NCBI GenBank assembly: GCA_051294375.1
Contig: CM119265.1
Location: 2,703,292 to 2,767,291 of the forward strand
DNA length: 64,000 bases
Source: Paraspadella gotoi
Taxonomy: Eukaryota; Chaetognatha
Direction: 5' to 3'
A program made the translations under genes and the position numbers. The notes below the pieces were generated by a model that was given only the letters and a program-made list of their open reading frames with translations, was not told the DNA's origin and did no database searches. Of the stretch, positions 42,601-53,430 are shown one piece after another (position 1 is the first letter of the stretch; each line of letters begins with the position of its first letter).

Positions 42601-44201
42601 CAAAAATAAAATTAAAATGGAAATTTTAAATAAAATTTTAAGGTAAAAGGGTCCAACTTTAAAATTTTTTTTTTCCAATAATTTAAATTCAAATTTTTTT
42701 TTTTGTTTCCACCTAACAAAAATAAGAAGGAATAGAATTTTTTGCCCCCACTCCCCGTTTTGCCAAAGAAAAAATTAAATGACTTATCAAAAACCATTTT
42801 ACAAATTCCCCCCTTTTGAGAAGAACCCCACTCTAAAGCTTAAAAAATGATATCAAATTTTTTATCCAACTGGGTTTCCCCCCTTTAAAAGGTTTTTTAA
42901 ATGCCTAAAAGGTTTAAACTATAAACTTAAAGAAAAAATTTTTTTTTTTCTCGGAAAGGATAGAAAAAATATTTTTTTTTGTAAATTTCGAACAATATAG
43001 CACTCAGGCGGGCCCGTTGGGTTACGTGTCCGAGTGCGAGGTGGACCGGACTGCGCGATTCTCGACTCCTGCCATTCTCCACCAAAAACCTAACCTAACC
43101 TACCATGTTTACCCTGCATCTCATCACAAATTCACATCCATATCATCTTACATCAAATTAACTTACGTTAACTCACCTCAATTCAAACTCTCTTCTTTTC
43201 GTTACCAAAAATTTTAAAATCGAATTACTATATGTAAGTTACATGTAAGTAAATAATAATATATAATAATATATATAATATATAAATAGTAAGTATAATA
43301 TGAACAGTATAATTGTTACCGGATAAATGGTACATTCCCTCAAACTAAAACCTATGTCTTTTTCTCTTCCTCTTTCCCTCAAACAACAGGGCGACCCCGG
43401 ACCATATCGCTTGCCCTCCACCGCGGCGAGACGCAGCAACTCCGTCCATCCNNNNNNNNNNNNNNNNNNNNNNNNNGCCCGCGAAAAGTCTTCGTCGGTT
43501 CCGTTTCCGCCGACATATCCGAAGGCGCCTTCCGGGATCTCATTGAAAAAGAAGGCGGGCGCGTAGAGAGGCTTCGCTTCGAATCCCAACGCGGCTTCGC
43601 TGTCGCAGACTTCGCCTTCGCCGACGACGCCCAGCGGCTCGTCGACACGCGCCATTTCCTCCTCGGCGGTCGATCGCTGAAGGCCACATTCTCCAGCCCG
43701 ATCAATCGCCAGGCCAAGCGGCTCGTCGACGCTCGCCTCCTCATAACAGGCATCCCAAACTTTTACGATCTATATCAAGTCTACAATCTCTTCGGATTCT
43801 TCGGCGAAATCATCGATGCCCGTCTGCTACGCGATCCGCTACGCGATTGTTGCGAAGCGTGCCACGCTGGCGCGGCGTTAGTACACTTCGCCGACGACGA
43901 CCTCGCTCTCAAACTGCACCGNNNNNNNNNNNNNNNNNNNNNNNNNNNNNNNNNNNNNNNNNNNNNNNNNNNNNNNNNNNNNNNNNNNNNNNNNNNNNNN
44001 NNNNNNNNNNNNNNNNNNNNNNNNNNNNNNNNNNNNNNNNNNNNNNNNNNNNNNNNNNNNNNNNNNNNNNNNNNNNNNNNNNNNNGAAAGAGAGAAGAAG
44101 AGAGAGAGGGAGGAAAAGAAAGCGAAGGAAGAAGAAGCGAGGAGATCGAGGATGTCCTGGTGTCGTAAGACGTCTCAATCATCGAGCGGCTCGTCCACTG
44201 A
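27620..44201 (+). CDS. RNA-binding protein with three RRM domains (exons partly in gaps)
   Basis: Exon 1, 27620-27874, encodes MPSSYNSIVIRSDPPTTQPK and then RRM1 with RNP2 KIFVGGL and RNP1 REFGFVVF. The donor is AGG|GTCAGT. Exon 2 starts at 43390 (AACAACAG acceptor) with the last strand of RRM1 (RPRTISLAL), crosses a gap, then RRM2 (KVFVGSV, RGFAVADF) and RRM3 (RLLITGIPNFYDLYQVYNLF, GAALVHF). After a second gap comes charged sequence (44086-44201) that may be its C-terminal region. The RRM1 strand reads in the right frame only if one base is missing at 43392/43393: exon 1 ends in phase 0, but the homologous frame needs a spare base. A second noisy copy of this exon start at 30217 reads GRPVTIRLALNKK in the correct phase. 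The role is probably mRNA binding; no specific family could be named. Confidence 0.75.
27950..30080 (+). repeat. CTCACTCA-rich minisatellite, about 16 units of 100-160 bp
   Basis: Each unit has an A-run, CCGCTCACTCTCATG(T)ATACT, CTCACACTCACTAACTCACTCC and a variable CTCA/ATCTCACT tail. Anchors recur near 28004, 28098, 28264, 28390, 28554, 28677, 28838, 28968, 29098, 29208, 29338, 29484, 29634, 29749, 29858 and 29971. Many single-base indels in homopolymers suggest read errors on top of real variation. It lies in the first RRM-gene intron. Confidence 0.85.
30180..42990. other. Block of probably uncorrected long-read or gap-fill sequence
   Basis: Sequence quality changes abruptly: dense homopolymer runs of A, T, C and G, few alternations, and no exon or repeat with clean structure. 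Long ORFs (for example 40067-41674) have compositions that simply follow the homopolymers (Pro/Lys/Phe/Arg). Both ends carry a version of the same intron end plus exon start (30140-30250 and 43300-43430), as expected if a noisy read were spliced into a gap without overlap trimming. CT-rich islands (32540-32760, 33400-33660, 36035-36150) resemble degraded microsatellites. Confidence 0.65.
30217..30252 (+). pseudogene. Noisy second copy of the RRM exon 2 start
   Basis: After CAACAG the sequence reads GGCAGACCCGTGACCATTCG and continues CTTGGCCCTTAAT, encoding GRPVTIRLALN in the phase left by exon 1. It matches 43390-43423 apart from a few substitutions and single-base indels, and the preceding 70 bases also match. 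It then degenerates into A-rich noise. Most likely an assembly duplicate rather than a real exon. Confidence 0.6.
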
Positions 44202-45041
44202 NNNNNNNNNNNNNNNNNNNNNNNNNNNNNNNNNNNNNNNNNNNNNNNNNNNNNNNNNNNNNNNNNNNNNNNNNNNNNNNNNNNNNNNNNNNNNNNNNNN
44301 NNNNNNNNNNNNNNNNNNNNNNNNNNNNNNNNNNNNNNNNNNNNNNNNNNNNNNNNNNNNNNNNNNNNNNNNNNNNNNNNNNNNNNNNNNNNNNNNNNNN
44401 NNNNNNNNNNNNNNNNNNNNNNNNNNNNNNNNNNNNNNNNNNNNNNNNNNNNNNNNNNNNNNNNNNNNNNNNNNNNNNNNNNNNNNNNNNNNNNNNNNNN
44501 NNNNNNNNNNNNNNNNNNNNNNNNNNNNNNNNNNNNNNNNNNNNNNNNNNNNNNNNNNNNNNNNNNNNNNNNNNNNNNNNNNNNNNNNNNNNNNNNNNNN
44601 NNNNNNNNNNNNNNNNNNNNNNNNNNNNNNNNNNNNNNNNNNNNNNNNNNNNNNNNNNNNNNNNNNNNNNNNNGTTTTTCTTGAAAAAGATTTTTTTTCT
44701 CAAGTTTTAATTAGTTTTCGTTCCAGAAAAATTTGGATTTCTACATAGAATCTATGTATTTTTATAAAAGTTGTCTCTAGCTNNNNNNNNNNNNNNNNNN
44801 NNNNNNNNNNNNNNNNNNNNNNNNNNNNNNNNNNNNNNNNNNNNNNNNNNNNNNNNNNNNNNNNNNNNNNNNNNNNNNNNNNNNNNNNNNNNNNNNNNNN
44901 NNNNNNNNNNNNNNNNNNNNNNNNNNNNNNNNNNNNNNNNNNNNNNNNNNNNNNNNNNNNNNNNNNNNNNNNNNNNNNNNNNNNNNNNNNNNNNNNNNNN
45001 NNNNNNNNNNNNNNNNNNNNNNNNNNNNNNNNNNNNNNNNN
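43922..45041. other. Cluster of assembly gaps
   Basis: Unknown bases at 43922-44085, 44202-44673 and 44783-45041, plus a 25-base gap at 43452-43476. They hide the end of RRM3 and the rest of the RRM gene. Only 44086-44201 and 44674-44782 are readable between them. Confidence 0.95.
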
Positions 45042-45195
45042 TTTCTGAGGTTAGAGAATCAAATAATTATTTCTTTCATCTCGCCTGATTCTTTTTATCC
45101 ATTATAAAATTTAAAAAATGAAATTAATTTGATAATAACCGGAAAAAAAAAATCGAAGAGATGCAAAAAAAAAAAAGTAAACAAAAAAATAGTTT

Positions 45196-46040
45196 CAGTG
45201 GGATCGTAATTTTGATCTTCTCAGTCCAAGTGGCAAGGCTTTCCAGTGCAGCATCTTTCGCAAAGATGTTTTGGATGCGGTTCGTGATCGTCGTCGCTGT
45301 CGTCATCGTACGGATCTTTGTACGAATCTTTGTACGAATCCCATCCTGAATATTCGTCCGAATCTACGAGCGATTCCTGTAATTGAGTTTTGCATATATT
45401 TATTGAATTAAACCTTTGAGTTAAATTAGCAATATAACTAACTGATAGACTAATCTCTGTCTATCTATCGTTCTCTCTCGATCCGTCTCACTCTTTCACA
45501 TTCTCACCGTCTCTTCTGGATAGACGTATTTCTTGTTGTCACATTCCTTGCATTTTTGGCCGCTGTTGATGTAGGCGTTGCGACTCGTCCATTGGTTCCC
45601 GCAATCATTGCAAGTGAACCGTCCGAACCTTTTTATGTTTTCTTCTGAAAAAAAAAGAATTGAAATTTGACAATTTTTTTCAAAAACACCCCATTTTAGC
45701 TTAAATTGAGTAAGTTTTTTAAGTTTAAAAATTAGATTAAGGTTAACGATAATATTTAGGTTAAAGATTTTGTTAGGGTTAATTATTAAGTATTAAGGTC
45801 AAAGATTAGGGATTGGGGATTAAATATTATTATTATTAAATGTTATTAAATATTTAAATTAAAATTAAGTTTAAAATTAATTTTCAAGAAATAGTGCCGA
45901 ATCCTAAGGGCAACAAACCTGAGTCTGATTCTGGGGACGAATTTCGCGGTTTTTTCGCTGAACTTGATCCCCAGGAAATCGTGTTTAAATGGAATAGAAG
46001 ATGGGGAAATATATANNNNNNNNNNNNNNNNNNNNNNNNN

Positions 46041-46071
<31 letters not shown>

Positions 46072-46904
46072 CATATATATATATATATATCTATATATAT
46101 ATATTTTCCCCATCTTCATTCCATTTAAACAAGATTTCTGGGGATCAAGTTCAGCGAAAAACCGCGAAATTCCTCCCCAGAATCAGACTCAGTTTTGTTG
46201 CCCTTTAGATTCGGCACTACTTCTTGAAAATTAATTTTAACTTAATTTTAATTTAAATATTTAATAACATTTAATAATAATAATATTTAATCCCCAATCC
46301 CTAATCTTTGAACCTAATACTTAATAATTAACCAAACAAAATCTTTACCTTAATATTATCGTTAACCTTAATCTAATTTTTAAACTTAAAAAACTACTCA
46401 ATTTAAGCTAAAATGGGGTGTTTTGAAAAAATTGTCAAATTTCATTCTTTTTTTTTTCAGAAAGAAAACATAAAAAGGTTCGGACGGTTCACTTGCAATG
46501 ATTGCGGGAACCAATGGAGAGTCGCAAACGCCTACACAACAGCGCCAAAAAAATGCAAAGGGAATGTGACAACAAGAAATACGTCTAATCCAGAAGAGAC
46601 CGGGAGAAGGGAAAGAGTGAGACGGATCGAGAGAGAACGAAGATAGACAGAGATTAGTCTAATCAGTTAATTATTGCTAATTTAACTCAAAGTTAATTCA
46701 ATAAATATATGCAAAACTCAATTACAGGAATCGCTCGTAGATTCGGACGAATATCAGGATGGGATTTCGTACAAAGATTCGTACAAAGATCCGTACGATG
46801 ACGACAGCGGACGACGATCACGAACCGCATCCAAACATCTTTGCGAAAGATGCTGCACTGGAAAGCCTTGCACTTGGACTGAGAAGATCAAAATTACGAT
46901 CCAC

Positions 46905-46908
<4 letters not shown>
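45196..46908. repeat. Near-perfect inverted duplication (about 820 bp arms)
   Basis: The arm 45196-46015 is repeated in reverse complement at about 46094-46908. Between them are a 25-base gap, a CT run and an AT dinucleotide run. The arms match through introns and exons, differing mostly by single-base indels (for example ATATTCAGGATGGGATTCG against ATATCAGGATGGGATTTCG). The right arm ends in a GA run instead of the sequence that continues past the left arm. Confidence 0.85.
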
Positions 46909-46941
<33 letters not shown>

Positions 46942-47238
46942 TAAATAAAAAGCAATAATTCGGTAAACAATTAAAACATTATTCGCTATTAAATCATCCA
47001 AAAAAGAAAAAAATATTAACCAAAGATAAAATATTTGTTATTGTTGTTCCTTACCCTTTTAGCAAGAGATGCCTTACCTCTTCAGCGACCTCTTCAGCCT
47101 TACCTCTTCAGCGACGCTGATATTTTCAGCGCCGCAACGAAAACACTTGCAAAGGGATTTCCTGCTCAACCATCTCTTCCCACATTTGCATTCAAATTGG
47201 TAATCCTCTTTGTTAGGGCATCTTCGTTTGAAGGGCAT
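45221..47238 (-). CDS. ZAR1-like 3CxxC zinc-finger protein, copy 3 (three exons)
   Basis: Exons: 47238-47104, 45644-45508 and 45376-45221. The first starts MPFKRRCPNKEDYQFECKCG and continues KRWLSRKS, CKCFRCG, a second finger of the same style (C-x-C-G-x2-W-x-S, C-x-C-x2-C). An in-frame stop just before its ATG supports this start. The second exon has KRFGRFTCNDCGNQWTSRNA, GQKCKEC and YVYPEET; the third is Asp/Tyr-rich and ends HLCERCCTGKPCHLD, as in copies 1 and 2, at the same phase-0 junction. The first exon ends in phase 0 but the second needs one spare base, so a middle exon is missing, perhaps lost in the gap at 46016-46040. Whether exon 1 belongs to this gene is an inference from strand, distance and finger type. 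Confidence 0.72.
46461..46883 (+). pseudogene. Inverted, frame-broken copy of ZAR1-like copy 3 exons
   Basis: The plus-strand arm repeats the finger exon (AAAAGGTTCGGACGGTTCAC onward, from about 46461) and the tail exon (from about 46729 to 46883). Several indels break the frame: after FGRFTCNDCGNQW the reading is RVANAYTTAPKKC, and the tail loses HLD. It cannot encode an intact protein as written. It is either a young inverted duplicate decaying or a read artefact. Confidence 0.7.
47060..47120 (-). repeat. Duplicated donor junction of the first exon of ZAR1-like copy 3
   Basis: On the minus strand TCGCTGAAGAG|GTAAGG at the exon end recurs 26 bases on (TCGCTGAAGAGGTAAGGCAT). A third GAAGAGGTCGCT lies between. 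Two good donors with identical flanks are thus available. Confidence 0.75.
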
Positions 47239-47469
47239 TTTGTCGCCAGGATTTTAAAATTTAATTTATATTTTAAACTTTGTTAATCTTTGAATTAGTT
47301 GAAAACTTAATTCAACAGTTAGAATTATTATGGTTTTTTTAATGAACCAAAAATTGAAAAAAAAAATCAATTGATTGAGACAAAACACAAATATCAAAGT
47401 AGTGGTTGAGACAAAAATTTTATTTGCCAGCTTTTATATTTTGTTTCATTTCTGAGAATTGAGGGGGTC

Positions 47470-47473
<4 letters not shown>

Positions 47474-47520
<47 letters not shown>
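47474..47520 (+). repeat. (CT)n microsatellite
   Basis: A pure CT array of about 47 bases. From 47239 to 48180 nothing else was recognised, apart from a GTGAGGTGAGG-type short repeat near 47993-48080. Confidence 0.85.
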
Positions 47521-47521
<1 letters not shown>

Positions 47522-48289
47522 GCATAATAAATAGCCATAAATTAATTATATTTAAACTGATTTTGAACAAAGCCTCGGATTGGCTTCGAACCGAGCCTCG
47601 TCATTGGACAACCAAAAGAGTCGAAAATTTTAATTTAATAAATTTAATGTTTAGTTCTTGGTTTTCGTCCTGTTTAAAGAAAAGAAAAAAGAAAACTTTA
47701 ATTTAGCACGTTTTATAATAGTAGTAATGATAATGTTATGATTGTAGTGTTTCCTTTCTTTCCTTGTGTTTGAACCGAAAAATTTCAGAATTTTTCAAAT
47801 TAATCGTTTTTGAATGTAAATAAAAACTCTTTATTTTAGCAAACGATATTGTTATGAAGTAATGAATTTAAAAATACACGAAAAAAAAGATTTCATTGAA
47901 TATAAAGTAACTATTTCCTGATTTCAATGCATCGGGAGGGTAAGGTCATTTGAGGGAAAGAAAAAAGTAAGTTCGAGGATGGAAGAATAAAAAGGTGAGG
48001 CGAAGGAGTGAGGTGAGGTGAGGTGAAAGAGTGAGAAACTCCGGAGTGAAGTGAGAGAGTGAAGTGAGAGAGTGAAAGAAACTCCGCGAGCGAAGAAGTA
48101 CAGAAAGTAGGTTCTGAAAAAGCAATGAAAGGGGAAATTCAAGTGTTCAAAAAAAGGGAGAAGAACTGAAAGCTTAAAATATTCCGGATGAATTTCGAGC
48201 GATGCGTGAAGAAGACTGCAAGAGGACGATGAAGAGCAGCACCGAAAAATAAGGGAAGGAGGGAGGGAGGAAAAAGACAGACGTTGGAA

Positions 48290-49060
48290 GAGGAGGGGAG
48301 GCAGCAGGCAACGAGATCGGGCTGGTCGGCCTCTTGATTCCCATATCTTCCGCCGTCATCAATTCAATCGTCTGCGATGATCCGGGTCAACACTGATTCG
48401 TGATTCGAGGATGAGACGGAGGGATTCGTTAGCCACCCACGAGACGCCCCAGTTGAAGCTGGGGAGCTGGTTTTTCGAGTTCGCGGACCGGTCAAAGTTG
48501 GCATTGAGTTGAGGAAGAAGGCGGAGCTGGGTTAGGGATCTCAAAACGTTGCCAGGCACCACCGACCATATCGCCGCCGTCCCCGCCCCCTCATAGTCCT
48601 TGGCCTCTAAGTCGGAGCTCGGAGCCAGGAGACTTAGCGACCAAGTAGGCGAGACAGTGGCTGTGGCCAAAGGCGCGGAACCATTGACGCAGTTGAGACC
48701 CTCTTGTCGGAATCATGGGGTCGGCGACCTAGCTTCATCTAGCAGAACGATAGTTTCTAGAATGACCGCGAACGGAGTGCCGCAGCCCAGTGATCGGCGA
48801 CGCCTCCAGCTCGCCGCCGATGACTGGTGATGACGGCGGCGATAGAGTGAAGTGACGTCGATTAACTGCGGTCGGATTGTTAATCGCCGCCCAGTGGAAG
48901 AAGGTAGCCAGCCCTCGGAGTGCGAACCTGGTTCACGTCAGCCACTTTGGACTCGATTGTTGGCGACAGCGATCGATGAAACCGAACTGCGTCGCCGCCA
49001 ACTAATGTCCATTTCCTCCGGGCTGGAGGGGGGGGCTGAGTGGAGCAAGTTTTCGGAGAT
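48290..49060. other. GC-rich block of unknown nature
   Basis: This stretch is clearly richer in G and C than its flanks and has several overlapping ORFs of 60-103 residues on both strands (48359-48670 minus, 48600-48830 plus, 48852-49088 plus). None shows a domain I recognise and no splice pattern links them. It could be a decayed transposable element or an exon of an unknown gene. Confidence 0.3.
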
Positions 49061-49563
49061 TTTCTTCATGTTGGTTCAGAGGAATTAGACAATTGAAAGG
49101 GTTACGAAATTGACCTTTTTAACGGGAAAACTTTAAGTTTAGTTTTCTCATTAATGTTTTGTGCGTAACTGGAAGAAACAATTTTTTAAGACATTGAACA
49201 AAAAGATTAGAAGTATGATGTTGGTCGCCGGAGCGTCGTGGGAATTCCCGGACAAGAGGCCATAACGAGGGATTGTCGACCAGGCCTGTCGCTGGGAGAG
49301 GGAAAAGCCAAAAGGCGCGCGTGATCTTTTGTTCGAGTCTGAGCTCCTTTTAAGAATAAGTTTAACCGATGCCAAAAAGCGAAGAAACGCCTTAATAACG
49401 ATTCTATATTGATCCGAATAATAAAACAAAATTAAACTCTTTTAAAGAGTGAACAACGTGTATTTAATTAAAGTGTATTGTATAAGAAATAATTACTGCT
49501 TTAAGCGAATAAGTAAAGTTTTTGAAGATTTATTGATACCAGCAAAGGGGAGATGGAGAGAAA

Positions 49564-49642
49564 AGAGATATAGGCCAGTGGTTTAGGAGCATTCGACTGC
49601 AGATTCTAGAAGAGTCCCCCGGTTCAACCCGGGGATGTCCCC
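49564..49642 (+). tRNA. tRNA-Cys-like relic, probably a pseudogene or SINE head
   Basis: It contains a box-A-like AGTGGTTTAGGAGC, an anticodon-loop-like GACTGCAGATTC (GCA, Cys) and a T-arm CCCCGGTTCAACCCGGGG. Order and spacing resemble tRNA-Cys. The 5' end (AGAGATA) does not pair with the 3' end (TGTCCCC), and there are extra bases in the D arm and variable region, so it is unlikely to be a working tRNA. Confidence 0.5.
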
Positions 49643-50728
49643 TAACTTTTTAGATGTAGCAGTTATACAGGATCGAAACAGATTGGATAAACTTTTAGAG
49701 ATTTTGATTTGATAAAGAAATTAATACAATACTTACTTTGGTTAATACCAGAAGTAAGGAATTTTGTTGGATTATTGGTTATATTCAGAAGGTAAATCCT
49801 TGAAACTTTTGTGACATGTGATCGAAACTGAATTTTCTTATCGAGTGCTATTGGTGATAGAAAAAATAAAAAGGTGGGAAATTTCAAAGCTGCACTTTTA
49901 TGCTTCAGACAAGAGGTAGATGGGTTTATTTCTGGAAATCTTTAGAAAATGTATAACAGACGTCGATCATATAGACTAAATAGTATACATGTGGCCTTAT
50001 TTTCAATGGAGGAGAGAGATGATCCAAAGAAAAGCCAAACATCGTGAGATATTCGACCTCGATTTGTAGAAGCATGAAATGACGGGGAAGGGAGCGGGGA
50101 AGGAATGAAGAATATTGCGACTGGTAATGAATTCTTGGGATCACGACGAATTATTACGTGGCATATATAAACTGGGACTTGGACTGAGAGAGAGAGATGC
50201 AGATGAAGAGAGGTGAGGAGAGAGAGCAGAGAGGAGGAGGAGATGACGAATAGTGTATGAGAAAGGATGAGAACGAAGAGAGTGTAGATGAATGATAGAG
50301 TAGCAGGTATGAGAGAGAGAGATACACATATCATTTAGATATGCCAAAGATGGGTCCATTTTATTCAGTTAAAATAACGCCTCATAAAAGACGTTGGATG
50401 CTTAAGAGGAGAAGAAAAAGAACCATTATGTTTTTGGAGGCAGAGAAGAGGACGACGACGACGACGACAAGGACGACGACGAACACAACAACAACGACGA
50501 CGACGAAAAGGCTCATAAACAAAAGACCAAGAGCCAAAAAGAAGAGAAATAGACGGATAATCGTCGGATTCGTGAGCTTGTTTCCTGCTTGCTTCCCCCG
50601 TTCAGCTTTCCTTGGCCGTTTGATTGTTCTCTTGCTCGCTGCTTTGGATTCAATGACCTACCTATTCATAATCTAAATTCGTTGCTCTTTTATTTATCTC
50701 TTTCCTTCCTCTTCCCTTCCATTGCTGG

Positions 50729-50730
<2 letters not shown>

Positions 50731-50803
<73 letters not shown>
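50731..50803 (+). repeat. (CT)n microsatellite
   Basis: A pure CT array of about 70 bases. A GAC-type array at 50450-50506 precedes it; in one frame that reads as an Asp-rich tail ending KSQKEEK, but no upstream exon was found to support it. Confidence 0.85.
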
Positions 50804-50806
<3 letters not shown>

Positions 50807-51558
50807 GAGATTGAAGTTACAGGTTTTTTTTACCGAGTTCAGCATTTTTGTTTTATCCTTGGGGAATGCCCTTGACTAATACAGTCGAAAGTTCTTGCTC
50901 TCTCACTATGGTTGATTGTATTATATGTAATATATACATTTATTTAGGTTATTCAAAAGCTTTCAATACATTGCACAAAGCTTGGGACAAACGAAAAACG
51001 ATCCTTTCGTGCTTCACTATCGCATTTCTTTAGCCTCATCTCATCTGAGTCAGCAGGCGAAGAGCCTAAGACACTTCGGCTCAACCGTACGTCCCTTCGT
51101 TCGAGCGGTATCTCGGTTTTCAAACCTGTTTGCGCAATGCGCATGCGCGTGAGTTGAAAAGAAGGTATATGCGAGTTCTCGCCAGGACTATAGCTCCGTG
51201 TATCAGTGCATCACTCGCGATTCCTGTAATTTCGCTACTTTTAACCTTAATTAAATGAAAAAAAAATAATGAATTGTTACTGTTTATATGGGTGGTTGTC
51301 TAAATTTCACACAATCCATATAAGAGCATGACCTGGAGCATCCGATACACGCACATTTCTCTCAATGAAGACTGGCATCGAATAGTTTTCAAATCACGGC
51401 ATTGAATGCCGTAGAACCACGGCATTGAATACCTCGCGGCGAAACCAAGGCTCATCGTGGAAGGAGAATAGGGAATAAAATTTAACGTCACTCGATGTCG
51501 AGACAAAATGAAGGGAAGCGAGCGGAGTTGTTGTTGTTGTTGTTTGTTGTTGTCTGAC

Positions 51559-51578
51559 TGTTGTCTGTCTGTCTGTGA

Positions 51579-51617
<39 letters not shown>

Positions 51618-51618
51618 A
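51559..51618 (+). repeat. (CTGT)n microsatellite
   Basis: CTGT units with minor interruptions, preceded by a GTT run. Just upstream (51395-51435) is a short duplicated CACGGCATTGAAT motif. Confidence 0.85.
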
Positions 51619-51724
51619 GTTGATGGTCGATAATTTTATTTATGAATTAAGTGGTTGTGGTTATAGTTAACAATCTTGTTTCATATGACTCCGATGAATA
51701 TAACTGAAAGAGACGTTATGGTTT

Positions 51725-51940
51725 TCGACCACAAATTGGTTGTACCAATTTTATATGTCAGTCACATATCAATTATGAAATTTGGGTCAACCGATATGAG
51801 TAGTTACAAGTTCACGAAATATGAAATATTATTTTTTCATGCAATAAATGAGCTATCTCGTCCAAAGTCAGAAGGATAGCTTATTTATTAAATGAATGGA
51901 TATTTTTTTATATTAATTGCACCAATTTTATAAGATTTTT
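51725..51940. mobile_element. Fold-back element family member, degraded
   Basis: It contains AAATTGGTTGTACCAATTTT near 51735 and, inverted towards the other end, CCAAAGTCAGAAGGATAGCT, TTATTAAATGAATGGATA and TGCACCAATTTTATA. These match the ends of the element at 4163-4716. Confidence 0.6.
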
Positions 51941-52256
51941 TAAGTGTTGGTGGGACTCCAACACAACAAAATTCTTCTTTTGCTTCGACATATTTTCTGT
52001 CCTCTCGATTTTCTCCAAACGACTTTTCTGTTCCAATTTCGAATCTTCGCCCATTCGTCCCCAGATTCTCCCGCCCATCAGTCCGTTCGTCTGTAAAGAC
52101 GATCCCTTCATCCATGTATTCATCCGTCCGTCCCTTAAAACCATTAATCTTTTCCTTATTGCGGTAATTTAGTTATTCTTTTCACCATTTAACAGTCTGT
52201 AAAATCATTAATTCATTCAAATATTTACTTTTTTATTTATTTATCAATCAATCGAT

Positions 52257-52313
52257 CCATCCATCCATCCATCCATCCATCCATCCATCCATCCATCCAT
52301 CCATCCATCCATC
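52257..52313 (+). repeat. (CATC)n microsatellite
   Basis: About 14 CATC units. Nothing else was recognised in 51950-52699 apart from GAGGATAGAGGTG-like short repeats at 52385-52445. Confidence 0.9.
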
Positions 52314-52699
52314 AGGATCTCTCAATGTCACTCCATTAGTCGCCGCGTACAGAGAGATCTCATAAAACGAGATTATTCTCCAGCGGAGGGTAGAGAATAG
52401 AGGATAGTGGAGGAGGATAGAGGTGGAGGATAGGGGTGGAGATAAATATTGTTACGGGGAGGTGAATTGGGGTGAAGAAGTGAGGTGAAAGGATCATGTG
52501 ATTGGCGGGTGAGTGATAGTGAACGGTCAGGTGGTAAACATTGGGCCGTGTCCTGAAGATGCTCAGCGATATAGTTTTATTGACTGACTCTTTCTATTAA
52601 TGAATTTACACATATTAACATTTTGTTCTGTTTTCTTGTTGTCTTTGTTATTGTCGTTAATTTTAGTTCTCCTCGTCGTCGTCGTCGTCGTCGTCGTCG

Positions 52700-53349
52700 N
52701 NNNNNNNNNNNNNNNNNNNNNNNNNNNNNNNNNNNNNNNNNNNNNNNNNNNNNNNNNNNNNNNNNNNNNNNNNNNNNNNNNNNNNNNNNNNNNNNNNNNN
52801 NNNNNNNNNNNNNNNNNNNNNNNNNNNNNNNNNNNNNNNNNNNNNNNNNNNNNNNNNNNNNNNNNNNNNNNNNNNNNNNNNNNNNNNNNNNNNNNNNNNN
52901 NNNNNNNNNNNNNNNNNNNNNNNNNNNNNNNNNNNNNNNNNNNNNNNNNNNNNNNNNNNNNNNNNNNNNNNNNNNNNNNNNNNNNNNNNNNNNNNNNNNN
53001 NNNNNNNNNNNNNNNNNNNNNNNNNNNNNNNNNNNNNNNNNNNNNNNNNNNNNNNNNNNNGGGGTCGCTCTGTACCAAAACGGTTTAGAGAGAAAGCGAA
53101 AAAGGATAACGTCTAAAGAAGTAAAGAGATTTTCTCTCACCGACGGGAATAAATCTTGGCAGAAAGATCACAGCTCACCGATCTACCAAGTTCACAATTC
53201 TGACCCAAGGAGAGGCGGAGGCTTTTCCAAGAAATGTGAAATCTCACTAAGAATCGCCTAATACTAATTTAATGTCTCTCTTCCTTAACAAACTTGATGT
53301 TTATAAAAAATTACAAAACAAAATTAGAAAACAGAATGCTGATCAAATA

Positions 53350-53430
<81 letters not shown>

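Noticed and set aside
50341-50676. 111-codon ORF with a Thr run
   Set aside because: Driven by a GAC/ACG array; an alternative acidic frame is equally open and no exon partner was found.
51050-51500. Possible solo LTR (short duplicated motifs, promoter-like sequence)
   Set aside because: No paired terminal repeat, primer-binding site or polymerase sequence could be found; a similar suspicion at 55150-55400 failed the same test.
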